Positions 23,576 to 36,384 are shown, numbered from the stretch's first letter. The stretch is DNA of 64,000 nt from Tipula vernalis (GCA_958295665.1 OY282558.1:30029045-30093044), one strand, 5' to 3'. The notes: generated by a model from the letters alone, not told the origin. Translations and numbers: made by a program.

Positions 23576-23903
23576 TCACAAATTTTGGGTCCACATAATT
23601 TCCACAAAATTCAGAGTTATCGAAAGTTTTTTATATTTTTTCAACTACCAATTTTCGATGTATTCAACCGATTTGAAAGTTACCTCACTTACCAATTTTA
23701 TAATAGTATATTCAAAATTTGAAATATTATTTAAGCCCGTTTCAGTTTGAAATAACAAACGCTAACATAAAATTTTAAAGAAATTGAAAATTTTTAAGCC
23801 AAATTTGACAAGCTGAGATTTGAAATTTCAAATCTTTATATATAAAAATACGAAAGTATTGAAATCCTGTCAAAACTGAGCAAAAATGGTCCAAAACTGA
23901 AAT

Positions 23904-25490
23904 CCCCTGAATCCGAAAAAACAACAACAACAAAAAGTGTCCGTCTGTCTGTCCGGAAGTCTGGATGTCTGGATTTCTGTACTCATGATGTCTCGAGAAC
24001 GGCTTGTCCGATTTAGAATTTTTTTCTCCAATCTATTTCTATGTTCAAGGCAAATAATTGATAAACTTTTGAAACCTGTACGTCAAGAGGGTGGGTTACC
24101 TGCCATACTAATTGATCCAAAACCACCCGGTTTTTATAAATATTTACCAATTTTTCATGTATGTTGGTTTGGATTTTGAGTTGGATACTGAATTTTCGTG
24201 TTGAATTGAAAATTAAGTAAGTGGTTAATTTGCGGGTTGAGTTGAAGTTGAGTTGGAGTTGAGTTGGGGTTGGATTAGGATATAAAGTTGAGCGTTGAGT
24301 TTTCGGTTAAATTGAGGGTTGCGTAGGCTTCCATTTGCGGGTTCAATTGGGGCTGAGTTGGAGCTGAGTTTGGGTTGGATTACGGTTTAGTGAGCAGTTG
24401 AGAAATCTACATTTGTATATAAAAGTGAACGTTTATATGCAAGTATGTAAGTATGAACGATATTTAAACAAATCCATGCGCGATGTGGATGGTAATGGTA
24501 ATGGTAAAATGGTATAAATATAATGGTATAATGATGTAATGATATAATGGTATAATAGTATAATGATTTTATGTAATTTTAATGGTATTATGTTAAATGG
24601 AATAATTGTAAAGGTATATTCGTAATAGTATAATTATAAAAATTAATTGTATAATGGTAATGATATAATAACAATGGTATAATAGTAATGGTGAAATGTT
24701 TTAATGGTATAATGGTAATGATATAATGGTATAAGTTTAATGGGATTATGTGGTAATGGTACAATGGTATAATGGTAATGGTATAACGGTGTAATGGTAT
24801 AAAACTATAAGTATAATAGGATAATGGTACAGTGGTATAATTGTAATTGTATAATGGTAATGGTGTAATGTTATAGTGGTATATTGGTATAGTGGTATGA
24901 TGGAACGATGGACGATAGTATGATGGAATGATGGTGTAAAGGAGTAATGGAATAATACTATGATGGAATGATGGCATGATGCTATGGTGGAATGATGAAA
25001 TGATGATACAGCGGAATGATGGTGTAGAAGAATGATGGTGCAACGGTCTTTCTAATCGCGGTTATTTGAGGAATGGTTTGGACGAGTTAAGGGCTAACTT
25101 GATGTTGAGTAGGAGGTCAGACCGAGTAAGTTTAGGGATTGAGCTTGTGGCTGAGTTGAGTGTTGAATTGGAAGTTGAATTGGGATTAAGTTCTGATTTA
25201 CTGAGGGTCCAGTTACAGATTTATTTTGGTAGAGTTGTAGGTTTAGTTGGAAATTAGCTTGAGTTGAGTTCACTTATGCATGTATTTTTTCGGACCAGGG
25301 ATTGAATGAGATTTATTGAGCTTTATTTGGGAGTTGAATTGAGGTTTAAGTCTCAAGTTAGCTTGACTTGTTCTGAGTTATACGAATTTAATTTTTCTGA
25401 CGGTGTTAAATTGAGGGGAATTTTAATTTTCAGGACCGAAGTTCTGATATTGATTTTGTCAACATCCGATCAGCGGCCACCCGCATAAAT
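23904..25490 (+). repeat. minisatellite-rich dispersed repeat, copy A
   Basis: Begins near cccctgaatccgaaaaaaca and is homologous to the inverted copy at 43005-44467 (shared words include gtctggatgtctg and tctcgagaacggcttgtc). Structure: a unique head (23904-24190), a minisatellite of degenerate gttgagttggagttgag units (24180-24400), a linker with gtatataaaagtgaacg and gatatttaaacaaat (24405-24475), a long tract of atggtaatggtataatg-type units (24480-25045), and a second gttgag-type block (25050-25490). The ORFs through it encode only simple repeats. The family is not identified. Confidence 0.75.
24480..25045 (+). repeat. ATGGTA/ATGATA-type minisatellite
   Basis: More than 500 bp of tandem, variable units based on atggtaat, ggtataat and, toward the right, gatggaatgatgg. 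It is internal to repeat copy A. Confidence 0.85.
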
Positions 25491-25721
25491 AGACATAATA
25501 TTATATTAAATAAATAAGAAATATGATTACTAATACATTATTTAAAATAATTTATTGTAAATGTTATTGTATAATTGTTTTCAATAACAAGCATCGTTCG
25601 TTTTCATATACATAAATTACAATTACTGATCAGATTAAAGTTTATTGTCGAAAGACTAATATCAAATAAAATTACTCTAAATAAATTTATTATAACGAAA
25701 CAAATAATTATTGTAGTTTTA

Positions 25722-26605
25722 TAAGGGACTGCCTAGAATTAAAAGTTATAATTAGCGCGGCAAAATTAATGCTATTTATGAAAGTGGCCTGACATTATGT
25801 GAAATTGCTAACAGAATATATGGGCAATTATGCAATATTGCGGGACAGTTATGACATTAAAAAGCAATATCATCGTAAATCAACGGTAACTTATTGTGAT
25901 AAGCGAGAGATTACTCGACTTGCTCAAAGTGTCAATGTCTTCTGCACAGATAGGGCGTTAACTTCAAAGTCAAATTAATAAATGGCATACTCGACAAATT
26001 TTGTAAGAACCGTTATGTTTGTGGTCGTAAGGCATGAAAGCTTAAGTCAAATTTGTTAATTTTTCTAGAGAGATAGAAAAAATTAAATAGTTAAAAAGTT
26101 AAATTCATTTTTCACTTATGCCGATTAAAACTACTATGACATGCGACCGCAGCCCTTGAACACAGGGCATTACCGTTTAAGTCAAATTTGATGAAGTTAG
26201 AGCAGAGATTGGAAAAGTTGAATATTGTGACTGCTGATATATTAAATGAGAAATATATGAAAAGTGATGCGCATCCGCTACTTTTGCCAAGGCATAAAAA
26301 GCTCGGTTAAGATTTTCCGAGAGTTACCAATTTTAGGATACGGAGTGGCCATCATTAGCGTCGATAAAAATGTTTCTCATGTCGGCCTTGGCGATGATAG
26401 TGGGGAGATTCTCGTCAGAACAGGCTTACTCCTCAATCACAAAATTTGGGTGGTGGCTCGCTGATCAAGTATGTAAATCTTTTTGGAAGATGATTCAGTT
26501 GAATTTTGTGGATAATACGCTGGGTCAACAATGGGTATTATAGCAAAATAATGCTGCAATAAGAAAACCTCGACATACGCAATTATTTTTTTGAAGAAAT
26601 TCCGA
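25722..26605 (+). pseudogene. Tc1-like transposase remnant
   Basis: The plus strand shows pieces of a Tc1-type transposase in order, with many frameshifts and stops. The N-terminal HTH: 'GLPRIKSYN', then 'RGKINAIYESGLTLCEIANR' (about 25730-25825). A second HTH part: 'SSAQIGR.LQSQINKWHTRQ' (about 25940-26000). Near the catalytic domain there is 'FGGGSLI' (about 26440-26460) and 'NNAAIRKPRHTQLFF' at about 26550-26592, which corresponds to the 'QQDNA.IH....' block where the second Asp is normally found (here Asp is replaced, 'QNNAA'). The DPDLNPIEN-type block is not visible. Confidence 0.7.
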
Positions 26606-27064
26606 ATCCGTGTAACAAATTCTTTTTCACATTCACTTTAGTCCTGCGTAAGCACCAATTTTTATTTAATTTGAATTAATTAATTAATTCGTGTAATCTC
26701 TAATATCAAAAACAAAAATTTGTAAGGGAATTTGGGTGTGTTAGTATAATTCGCTAATACAACCTGTACATAGCACATTCTGGCCGTCTTGGCGTGATGA
26801 GCGGATTTATTTTTCAAATCATAGGCATATCATTTCGAAATTGGATTAGTTAGTCTCTTACATTTTACTCGGAAATATTAATTTCATATAAAATTAAATA
26901 ATTTTCCTAAACTTCTAATAACATTTTCAAATTTTTCAAAGAAAGGAATATACAAATTTCCGATGGTTCATAACACTGTGTCACCACTTATTAGAAAGCG
27001 TCAAAACAGCAATAAAAACCATACAATTTTAAGATCCTCCTGTGCTTTCTGTCAACGTTAAAAT

Positions 27065-27600
27065 CCAGTTGCCAACCGATTTCTTCCTTAAATTTTTAGT
27101 ACTCCCCCTTAGAATTTCTAAGTGGTTCTGGTTTGGCAAAAATAGAATGCCAATCCAAATCATGTATAATTTGGTCACAAACCAAGACCTAGTTCTGTGA
27201 CTTGTATGAATAGGAGCCTTTTCCTGTTGGTAGAAAAATGTTTATTCTGTTGGACAGAAAATATACAGCTAGATTGTAGGTTATTGATTCAAATTTGGTT
27301 AAATACCTTCTATGACCTAGAAGGATAAATTTATTCTCCTTTGAAAATCACCTATTAATAAATATTATAATAAACGGGGTTTCAGGCTGATGCAGCTCTT
27401 CTTAACCGCAGACAACGAACGCTGTGCCTATCAAGTTATGCCTCATTTCAGAGATGTGATAGCTGCACAATTCGTTCCGTGTACCGGATTAGCTTCCCGC
27501 GATTTTAAAACAATTTTCTCCTTCTATGTCGCCTATATTTTGTTGCTCACCAGTGAGGTGACACACCTCATCAAACCATACCCTAGAATTTTCTTTATCG
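27065..27600 (-). pseudogene. Tc1-like transposase remnant, second copy
   Basis: On the minus strand, 'QQEKAPIHTSHRTRSWF' (about 27240-27185) matches the 'QQDNAPIHTS..' block of Tc1 transposases, with the Asp changed. It is followed after a frame change by 'DWHSIFAKPEPLRNSKG' (about 27165-27115), corresponding to 'DWP..SPDLNPIENLWG'. Further upstream (27600-27380) lies a degenerate HTH-like stretch. The middle of the gene is missing. This copy is in opposite orientation to the one at 25.7-26.6 kb and more decayed; they may or may not be one family. Confidence 0.55.
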
Positions 27601-27609
27601 CGCACTAAC

Positions 27610-30600
27610 TATAGTTTTGTACAGTAGTAGTTTTGTGGATACAGGTTTCAGTGATCAGTAGACTAATTTTGATTATAAAATGAGATTTGAGAGTCTCATT
27701 TATGACTAATCGACTGAACAATGAAAATACGAATTCCATCAAACTATTGTAAACGGAAACGATACATAAATAGCATAATGTATGTTTCATCAGGTCTTGC
27801 AACATATTAAATTGTAAATTTTTAAAATTTTTTACCTAAAAATTAAATGCTTAATAAAAAATTAGGACAGAATCTGGTAAAATTCAACAACTCTAAAAAT
27901 TTAGTTCAGAATTTCACAAAATTCGTTTACATACTATAAATGTCGACCCGAAAAGCAACAACAGCAACACAATTATTGAATGAATATAAAAAGCTGTAAC
28001 ATCCCAATTCTAGTCAGCTTTATTTAGTAATAACAATAAACGTTTTGATTACAAAACAAAAAAAAAAAAAAAAAAAATCAAATCCTAACCAAACCAACAA
28101 AAAACTAATTAATTCCAACATTTTCCGTTGACATCTATAGACAAAATCACCTATAAATGGTCATTGACCACATTAAAGTGTGACATTAAAATCGATAAAT
28201 TTCTCGCTTATTGGTTTCTTAGGCGAGCAACATACATACAAAAAAGAACAAAAAACAAATCCAAGTTTAGACAACAAAACACAAAATCTAATTCCAATAA
28301 AAAACGTACAATCAACATTTCAAGATTTCTCTCCGCGATGAATTTTATTTCATTTTCTAATCTCTAATTTTAATACAAAACGGATCATAAACCACCAAAA
28401 AAAAAAAAAGTTTAAATATTTATCGATCTGACTGTATACATCGATATTTTTTTTATATATATACATAATATTATTCAAGGTGTGAAGTGATTGTAAAAAA
28501 ATAAAAAAAATAAAAGAATTTAAATATTTTTTGTGTTATTTCTTATATATTTCGTAGCCTTGAACTTGTGATGTAAGACAAGATTTTTTTTCTTTTTTTT
28601 TTACTTTAAATTTTCATGTGGGTATATTATGTGAATGTTGATTTTGATATGTAAAAGATATTATGTATATTATTATTAAAAATTTATTTATTTATTTATT
28701 TTGGTTTGATAAAAATCTTATTCATATTATTTTATTTACTGGAAGACAAATAACAAAAGATTGTATTTTTGGTTAACCCCTACGAGAAATTAAAAATTCT
28801 TCGATCTTATATACACACTTTAGTATTCGATTTGTTCTTATTGTTGGATCCGACGACCGAATACGCATATTTTTTTTTTTTAATTTATTTTGACTTGATT
28901 AATTGGTGATAAATTAAATTCATACCTTGAATTAATTAGATAACAGGCATTTATATTTGTTTTATTTTTCGTTTGGGAAACTGGCGTGACAGGGTTAAAT
29001 TCCACAAATAAAATTGAAATTTGTTGAGTATTTTCGATGCGTTTCGATATTTTAGTGCCGTTTCCGCCAAATCCGCGCACTTATTTTAAACTCCTATTTG
29101 CTTTGATCTTTTTTATGAGAATGAATATATTGAACGAAAACATTTATTTTGGCATTGATTAATTGCGGAAATGTTCAAATTTTTTAAATTAAATTTGTTT
29201 TGTTTAATTTCTAATTATTTTGATGCGTTTGATGTATGTATGGGAATTTTATTTATGATAAATCCTCTTCAAATGTTTGGGGCGAACAAAGAATATTTTT
29301 TGCAAATAACTGTGTGTGCGCGCCAAACATTTTAATCATTTAATTTAATCCAATTAATTAAAAAATAAAATAAAAAATCTTAAACTTCATTCATATATAA
29401 AAATTTGTTTGCCCCGAAGCTCTAAACTTCATCAAAAAGCACAAGGGAAATAACAATCCAATTACCTGTTCTTTTTAGTTTTTTTTTTTTATATTTTTTT
29501 TTTATTCGTATATCGTCTCGAAACGACTATAAAAATGTTATTTTATAATCATAATCATCGATAATTATCATAATAATATCTCACAAATATCAAAAATAAA
29601 AAACAGATCATGTATATTGGGTTGGTTCGAAATTCCGGTGACCGGTTAATTTTTATTGTGCACAAATCATACTTGTCAACCTCGGTTACGAGATTGTATT
29701 AAGTGCGAGAGAGAAAAGAAAAAGGAATTTAGCACTTATTATCTTATAAGTTATACTCATACAACAACAACAAAAACAACAACAATAAAAAAGAGCTCAA
29801 GCAGTACCTCTTTCTTTTGCTTTTCTTAAATTTTATTACTTAATGTCATAATTTCCAGGTCATTTCACTTATAAAATATTTGGATTAAATGTTGTTTGAA
29901 TAGCTTTTAAAGGATTTGTTTGACAGTTTTGACAATTGAACGTACGTTAATCTTATAGTTTGATTGATTTTTGTTTTATTTAGTTTTTGCGCGCTGCGCT
30001 CTAAATGTTTTAGGTTTTATAATCCGTCTCTCTATATACTATATATACACACCCGTGTTTTAGGTCAAAAGAAACCGTTTAAAATGATTAACAAATGACT
30101 TCTTGTTTACATAGAGAATAGATCTTACTGTCCTAAAATATAAAACACAATGAAACTACAGCCATTTAGCTGGAAGTAGATTTTTACAATAGAACAACAA
30201 TTTTCAAATATGCTTTGCGTGCTATTCAATTAAAATTAATAATAAAAACCGAAAATCCCTTTTAGCGTAAATCGCTCAAGACTAATATGTATATGTATGT
30301 ATGTATATAAAAGAATGAAAGATACTTAAATGTCAAATTATCCGGAAAAATTTATAAATAAAAAATAATATATCACTTAAAGGGGTTTTCATTATTTAAC
30401 TGTTCGATCGAGCTGGCATACCTACATAATACACGATCAATTTTTCTTTAGGGACATAATTAATCTGTACAAAAAGGAAAAAATGAGAGCCTTTGCGATA
30501 TTTGATTGCCGATCATGGTAATTATGTTTTGTTAAAGCGTTCTTGTTCCTCTCAGAATATGACTCGTTACAATTAAAATGTTTGTTAGTTTTATACACAC

Positions 30601-31780
30601 AAATGAAACTGTTATATGGTGCTTAAGGCACGTGTGATTATGTTAAACTTTACGGTCAAGATTTAAATAACTAATAGACGTTTTTTTTTCTGTTTCTTTA
30701 TTTTCAGGTGAGACTACAACGATTATAATGGAACATAAATACCGTATAGAATTTTTCTAATCGGTATATGATTTACAAGAAATTTTTTATATCGACCAAA
30801 ACGTGCGTGGTTTGAATTTCATTCATGCGTGACGTTATTCGTGATCGGGTAATGTATTTGCCTCAATTTAGGAGCTAGAATGCTAATGTTAATACAAAAC
30901 GAGCTGCTTAAGTTCAAAAAATTTGACGAACATCGTACTAAATTAATTATTTTGAAATTTTCAAAAAATATTTATTATCTTCATATAATTGAATTTTAAA
31001 AATCCCTAATCCTAATATTAGAATCTGTATTACAATTAAGGTTAAAATTGCATTAAAATATTCTTGAACATAATTTTTGGTTAAATTGGAATCAACAAAA
31101 TATGAAATGACCTACGTACTGAAATCTAGAGAATCTATCATGATAGAAGCCTTTAGTCTAGACCGCCTAAATGCCATGAATTATCTTAATTGTAAATTAT
31201 TGATCCAAATGTGTTTTCAATGGAAACTATAATTTGATCTGTATCTTGATACTCTATTCAGAAATATTTTGTTTTAAAGTTTAATTGGATTTTGCTAATA
31301 TTATCCTAATTTTTGTCACCATTATATATCGGGTAGAATCCCAGTAGAAGTGTTTGCTAAATTCCGAAATTTTACATTCAAATAAAATTCAACATTTTTC
31401 AGCCAAATCAGAATTTTCATTCAATTTGGATTAAGAATATGTCAAAGTTGGCAAAACTAATCAAATTTAATATTTTAAATTTAATGATATCGAAAGATAA
31501 AAACTAAGAAGCTCTCAAGTTGGAAAATGATATTTGCTTTAGGACCATTAAGACAATTTGGTTTATTGGAATAAACATTGGAATAATATTACCCCATAAG
31601 AAAGTCTGTAGGTATTTGAGACCCCACTTATTTAATGTTATTACTGAACCTGCTTTAGTAAACACCTTTCTGTTAGTATTCTGTGCAATTGAAATCAACA
31701 GCTCAATATGTTGAGATATTTTCCCATGCCAGACCCTGTCGAAGATTTAATAAAGTGTTTCGACTTTATTCAGTTTTTCG
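27610..31780. other. AT-rich spacer without a recognised gene
   Basis: About 4 kb with poly-A/T runs (for example 28059-28077), atat tracts and no recognisable protein motif. Short ORFs such as 28128-28367 and 28880-29080 are low-complexity or unremarkable. A ttgggttggttcgaaattcc word at 29619 is vaguely like a mariner end but has no partner that I could find. Confidence 0.55.
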
Positions 31781-31789
31781 GAATTAGAT

Positions 31790-32625
31790 AAACATTAGCT
31801 GATTTTCGTAAAGAAGAATCGGGTCTTAATTACCATCGAAAGATGGAAGAGCTTGTTTAAGGGAATGGCTAACATATATTACAGCAATTTTTGAGGAAAA
31901 TCGCAGGAACATCATCTGGACCAGATGATTAATAACACGGGTTCGAAAATAAATCTAATTGATATGATGATAACAATTGGTTAGTTTAAATTGGCTGATT
32001 AGAAACAGGCAATTAAGAGTTTAACCCAAATTGGGGAGTAAAACAGTTATATTTTTTAAGCGCATTAGGATACGTGACCTATAGCTGTTTAAAGGGGATG
32101 TAGATTTCGGGCAATTGTTTTGTACCTAACCCACGCAGTTTTATTCAAAACTTGCCGCCTTTTCCAATTTTATAACATTTTGAGTTTTACAATTTAAAAT
32201 GTGAGTTTTGTTGGCTGCTATTGGATCACGGTGTTGGTAAATGGAGAAAGCAGTTTGTTTAGGGGCAATTGGAACTTTGCACGTTTTATCGAACCAAGTC
32301 TCGCTTTTTGATTTTCGCTTATCGAAACTAGAAGGGATGCATCCTTTCATTGCAGTAAGTATAAGAGAAAATACGAGTAGAGCTTCGATATGTTCCAAAT
32401 GTTTGCAAGATTGAATAAATTCTTACAAAACTGGTCGGTACTATTATAATCCACAGAGTTCAATAGAGTATGCCAAAATGAGCAAATGTGGATGATATTA
32501 CAAAATCAGCACCAACAATACAATGATCAGAGAAGCCAATTGGAGCCTCACCAATTGGATTAATTAGAGTTCCGTACAAATTTATCATCTCCGGCGGGTT
32601 ATCTCCCAAAGAATTAAAATTTATT
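31790..32625 (-). mobile_element. LINE remnant (endonuclease end to RT start)
   Basis: The minus strand carries the junction between the endonuclease and reverse transcriptase of a Jockey/CR1/I-type LINE. From about 32600: 'NLYGTLINPIGEAP' then 'GFSDHCIVGADFVI' (the 'SDH' block that ends the AP endonuclease). The linker ORF at 32398-32141 has 'TWFDKTCKVPIAPKQTAF', matching the usual 'PWFD..C..A...K..AF' pre-RT motif. Further on, 'SSGPDDVPAIFLKN' (about 31935-31890) matches the 'SSGPDGI...LK' start of the RT. Frames shift repeatedly and the catalytic YADD region is absent. Confidence 0.7.
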
Positions 32626-32629
32626 TTGA

Positions 32630-33990
32630 AAGCTACTTTTGACTAACATAATTTCTAGAAATCCCATTATTTACAGACATGCCAAATCTTAAGGGCTCTC
32701 TTAAGTGGAATAAAAGTAGCATATCACCTCAGAACCCACACACATCATCCGATTTTCATGATTTTTTAATCTCAGGAAAAATGTGCTACTATCTAGCAAG
32801 ATACCAGAACTTAATCAGAAGGTATTATGCATTTTATTGTGTAAATTTTACCTTTTCTGGCCAAATCAGTTCTAATTTTAAAAAAAAAATGTTGTTAAAA
32901 TCTAAAATGTTTTAAATTTGTGTTTAGTCTGAATATTTTGCATATTTTCAGTTCTAATTTAGTAGGAAATATATTTTGGCATACATAAATTTAGACTACA
33001 AGCAAATTAGTAGGAAAATAATGGAGAACTTTCCAAAATTTTCAATCACAAATGGAGTACACACCTTAATATCATTATTCCGGTTTTCAAAACATTGTTT
33101 AACTCCTCGGCGAAAGGTTCTAAATATTCTGACGCACTTTCGAATTCAGGCATGTTATGAATATTAAGCCTATTAGCAAAACCATTCAAAGAAAAATCAG
33201 ATAAAAATTGTTTGAAATTACAGCAAAACCACTGACGCAACTTGAGCAACTTGAGATTCTGTGGTCACAGGTTTCAAGGAGAGCTAAAAAATGATTAAAA
33301 TTGGTAATTAAAAAAAATATTGACGGATTAAATATGAACGTTACATTTTTTCTTATTACTAGGCTAATTGAATGGATGGTTCTCTATAAGCTCATCCAAG
33401 ATTTGATAAGCTGTATGTCCAAGAGAAAACTAATTTAAAGTATTCTTAGTTGTGATGCCTTTTGCACTAATAGTTATGACAATTCTCCCCGTGTTCACCA
33501 ACAATGACGACTTCTACTATTTTATGATATTATATTTTGTACAAATGCTAATCTTCTTGAAAATATTGAATATTTGAGTAGCCAAAATTTCATAACTATC
33601 GTATATTAACAATTTTTTTTAATAAGCCTGAATTAAGATTATGTTCAAAAATGAGACTTGATCATTCTAATAAAGCTTAATTTTTCTAGAGTACACCAGA
33701 AAACGAAATAAAAAATATTACATAAATTTATTTGGTCCCTTTAGGTTATATTGATGTAATTATCTTAAACCTGAATGCGTGCAATTATTGAAACTGATCA
33801 TTAAACATCACTTTAAATTGTTATTAAATCGACACATTAATCCACAGATGAATTCAGTTATTAGTCATAATTTAAAACGAATATAAAATTAGATTTAATT
33901 GGAGAAAGTCGTAAAATTTTTATTTTTATGTTCAAATTTATTTGAGAACCTTTTAAAACATACATAATTTTGGGCGTTTAACCGGCGCAT
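32630..33990. other. no recognised gene
   Basis: AT-rich. A 67-codon minus ORF at 33046-33249 ('FCCNFKQFLSDFSLNGFANR') is compositionally richer than its surroundings and could be a decayed coding fragment, but I do not recognise it. Confidence 0.5.
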
Positions 33991-33998
33991 ACTACATA

Positions 33999-34390
33999 AA
34001 GGCTATTGCCACAGTTATTTTCGCGCGATGTGATTCGCGTCAAATTTCACACTGGATGCCACACTTAACAGCGAAGCGTTTTTTTTTTTTCAAAATATTT
34101 AATTATTGAGAATTTTTCTTAAATGTCAAAAAACTGAGGTTAAAACATGGGTTAAAAAAATTCGTAAGTCAGTGGAAAGTTTCAAAACGCGAAAAAAGTT
34201 TTTTCTCCAATTGCGAAATTTCTAACTTCGCACGATAAAATATAAAATGAATTATATATGAATAAAAATTATTATATTTCAAAAACGTAACGGATTACAT
34301 ATATTTAGTATCAAATCTGTTCTAATTGCAGTAGAATTTGAAAAGAAAAAACAAATCGCATCGCACGAAAAATAGCTGTGGCAAAGCCTT
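33999..34390. mobile_element. short TA-flanked MITE (Tc1/mariner type)
   Basis: About 390 bp bounded by inverted repeats of roughly 40 bp. The left end is aaggctattgccacagtta and the right end is the complement of aaggctttgccacagctat; both continue into ttttcg.gcgatg.gatt. A TA lies directly outside both ends (33997-33998 and 34391-34392), fitting the TA target duplication of Tc1/mariner elements. It has no coding capacity. Confidence 0.8.
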
Positions 34391-34548
34391 TATATGTCGT
34401 GAATTATGTGTTGTTTTGATTTAAATCTATTGTTAAACTAACAAATATGTGTTTGGTTTGTAAGACTAAATTTGGTTGGATTAGCAAGTGCGATTTAATT
34501 AAATTACCACTGGTTCGGTTTAATTTAATTTTATTCATCGGTTTATGT

Positions 34549-34677
34549 CAGAGCCTTTTATAGTAACAGAGCCCTAATCGCATACATCATAATTTTTTAG
34601 TGGTACAGCTTTTCACTGTTTCCCATTGGAATCCTTAGTAAATATGTGTATTTTGGCTTTAGATATTTCAATATAAA
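34549..34677 (+). repeat. dispersed repeat, copy 2 (left end of hAT-like element family)
   Basis: Begins cagagccttttatagtaaca and parallels the left end of the element at 35457 through ttttttagtggta and ctgtttccc.ttggaatcc. It stops at about 34677, exactly where the second PIF-type element begins. The rest of this copy was not found beyond that element. Confidence 0.7.
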
Positions 34678-34678
34678 A

Positions 34679-35240
34679 AGGACGAAACGTCGAGTTACAA
34701 TGAATCCGTCTCGTTTCGTTCCGTCATTCTCCGTCTCGTCTTTTCCATTTGTTGGTTACATTGCATCCGTTCCTTCTGTTTAAACTGACATTTGAAAACA
34801 AATAAAAAAATAAAATGGAAGACTACGAGACTCTAAAATCTTTAGAAATTCTCTTTGGCTTATACGTTTTGTATAAACAATATTATAGAATTAATAAGAA
34901 AAAAAAGAAGATGGTGGGTGCGCCCATTAAATCTGGATAGGGACGAATCCGGGTATTTTAAGACTATAGCTTTATCCAAATGAAAGAGTTAAATAGTGAA
35001 GAATTCTTCATCCAAACTAGAAACTTCACTTTCCAAATTTCAAATAATCGAAAATTCCTATGTAGTTACAGCCTACTTCTCAAACATTTTGAAAAAACGG
35101 ATGAGCTCGTCCGTCTCTTTCCATTTTATTATAACTAACCATTCCGTTTCTTCTTACAAAATGTACAGAAAATATCTAAAACCAATTTGGACGGAGAAGT
35201 GGAACGGAACGGGACGGATACATTTGTTTCTTCAATTATA
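34679..35240 (+). mobile_element. PIF/Harbinger deletion derivative
   Basis: Inverted repeats flank the element: acaatgaatccgtctcgttt at about 34698 and the complement of it near 35226-35189 (ggacggagaagtggaacgg). Between them a plus-strand transposase N-terminus starts with atg at 34815 ('MEDYETLKSLEILFGL'). A +1 frame gives 'WWVRPLNLDRDESGYF' (34912-34959), the PIF/Harbinger 'WWVRP......G.F' block. Back in the first frame, 'MKELNSEEFFIQTRNF' (34980 on) matches 'ELK.DPE.FF.Y.RM'. The DDE domain is missing, so this is an internally deleted, frameshifted derivative of about 0.56 kb. Confidence 0.75.
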
Positions 35241-35456
35241 ATGATATCCATTATCTATTAGTCTCTTCTTCCATTATTCACTACTACCAAGTAAAAATTT
35301 TATTTTTCAAATTTTATCTAGTAGTCTTTTGCTATTTTCATTATAATTAAATTGAGACGTCAAAATGTTGACGGAACTTATTTCAGAATTATTTAAAGGA
35401 TTTGATTATAAAATACAATATTTTTTATCGGTCGTGGACAAAGTATCGTATTCTAC

Positions 35457-36375
35457 CAGAGCCTTCTAGAGTATAGAGCCATAATCTTAATGACGTATGT
35501 TTTAGAAGCTTTTTTAGTGGTATAACTTTTCACTGATTTCCGTATGAATTCATAGTAAAAATAGTGTTTTTTAGCTTCAAGTTTTTCAATGAAAAAAGCA
35601 AAAATATTATAAAATGTTTATATAAAAGTTTTCTACATATATTTAAGAACAATATACAAAAAGGCCATATTGGTATTAAGTAAATATGAATTGCAGAAAT
35701 ATTAAAATTAAATTATTTCTAAAATATATTTTTCGAACTTTCATTTTGAAAAATACATCAAAGTTGGCTCTGACAAATTAAAATAATACTTGCTAAATTT
35801 ATCTTTAGTTTTACTAGTGTACGTAAGATGTCTAAATGGTTACAGAAAAATACGAAAAAAAGTTATTTAATCCCAAAATTAACAAACGTTCCTATATTTT
35901 GTGAATTTGTTTTGCTTTTCCTACAATTTTTGATCTTGAAATTTCCCCAGGTGGTAATTTTTGGTACGATTTTTCCAAATTTTTACGGCCATCACTGCCA
36001 TCTATATGTAATGTATATTGACTTAATGACCAACGAATCGTAGTAAGCTTTTTATTTTAATTTGACCAGAATGCCGTTGTTATGAATTTTTTTTTATATT
36101 TTGGTTTAAATAAATCAATTATTACAAGAAAATGAAAACGATTTACTTCAACGACATTCATATATGTTGAAATTCAAACATATATGAAAGTATTTCAAAA
36201 ATCATAATTAAGAATTTGTAACGTTTTCATTTAAAAATTTGTCTTAGGAAAAAAAGTGATTTCCCATATGTTTTGTGTGTTTTACTATGAAAAGTTCCGT
36301 TTTTTCCTCGTTTCTAATTCCCTTATAAAAGCTCAGATTTTTTGATTATGGCTCTATAAAATACAGGGTGCTCTG
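35457..36375 (+). mobile_element. hAT-like non-autonomous element
   Basis: The left end cagagccttctagagtatag (35457) and the right end (complement of cagagcaccctgtatttta, ending at 36375) form imperfect terminal inverted repeats that continue into tagagccataatc. The word attctac lies immediately outside both ends (35450-35456 and 36376-36382). A 7-8 bp duplication with CAGAG ends is the signature of hAT elements. The internal ORF 35828-36043 has no transposase motif, so the element appears non-autonomous. Confidence 0.75.
36001..36117 (+). repeat. direct repeat, copy 1
   Basis: Similar in the same orientation to 36561-36676 at roughly three bases in four. Shared words include tttgaccagaatgc and ttttggtttaaataaatca. 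This copy lies inside the hAT-like element and the other lies just outside it. Confidence 0.7.
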
Positions 36376-36384
36376 ATTCTACTC

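Noticed and set aside
24588..25043. 151-codon minus ORF rich in His, Tyr and Pro
   Set aside because: It is the translation of the ATGGTA-type minisatellite. The order of residues follows the repeat unit and no domain is present.
29619..29660. Possible mariner terminal repeat (ttgggttggttcgaaattcc)
   Set aside because: No inverted partner or transposase remnant was found in the neighbourhood.
31504..31714. Two overlapping 64-codon ORFs on opposite strands
   Set aside because: Neither has a recognisable motif. The region lies next to the decayed LINE and is probably degenerate repeat DNA.
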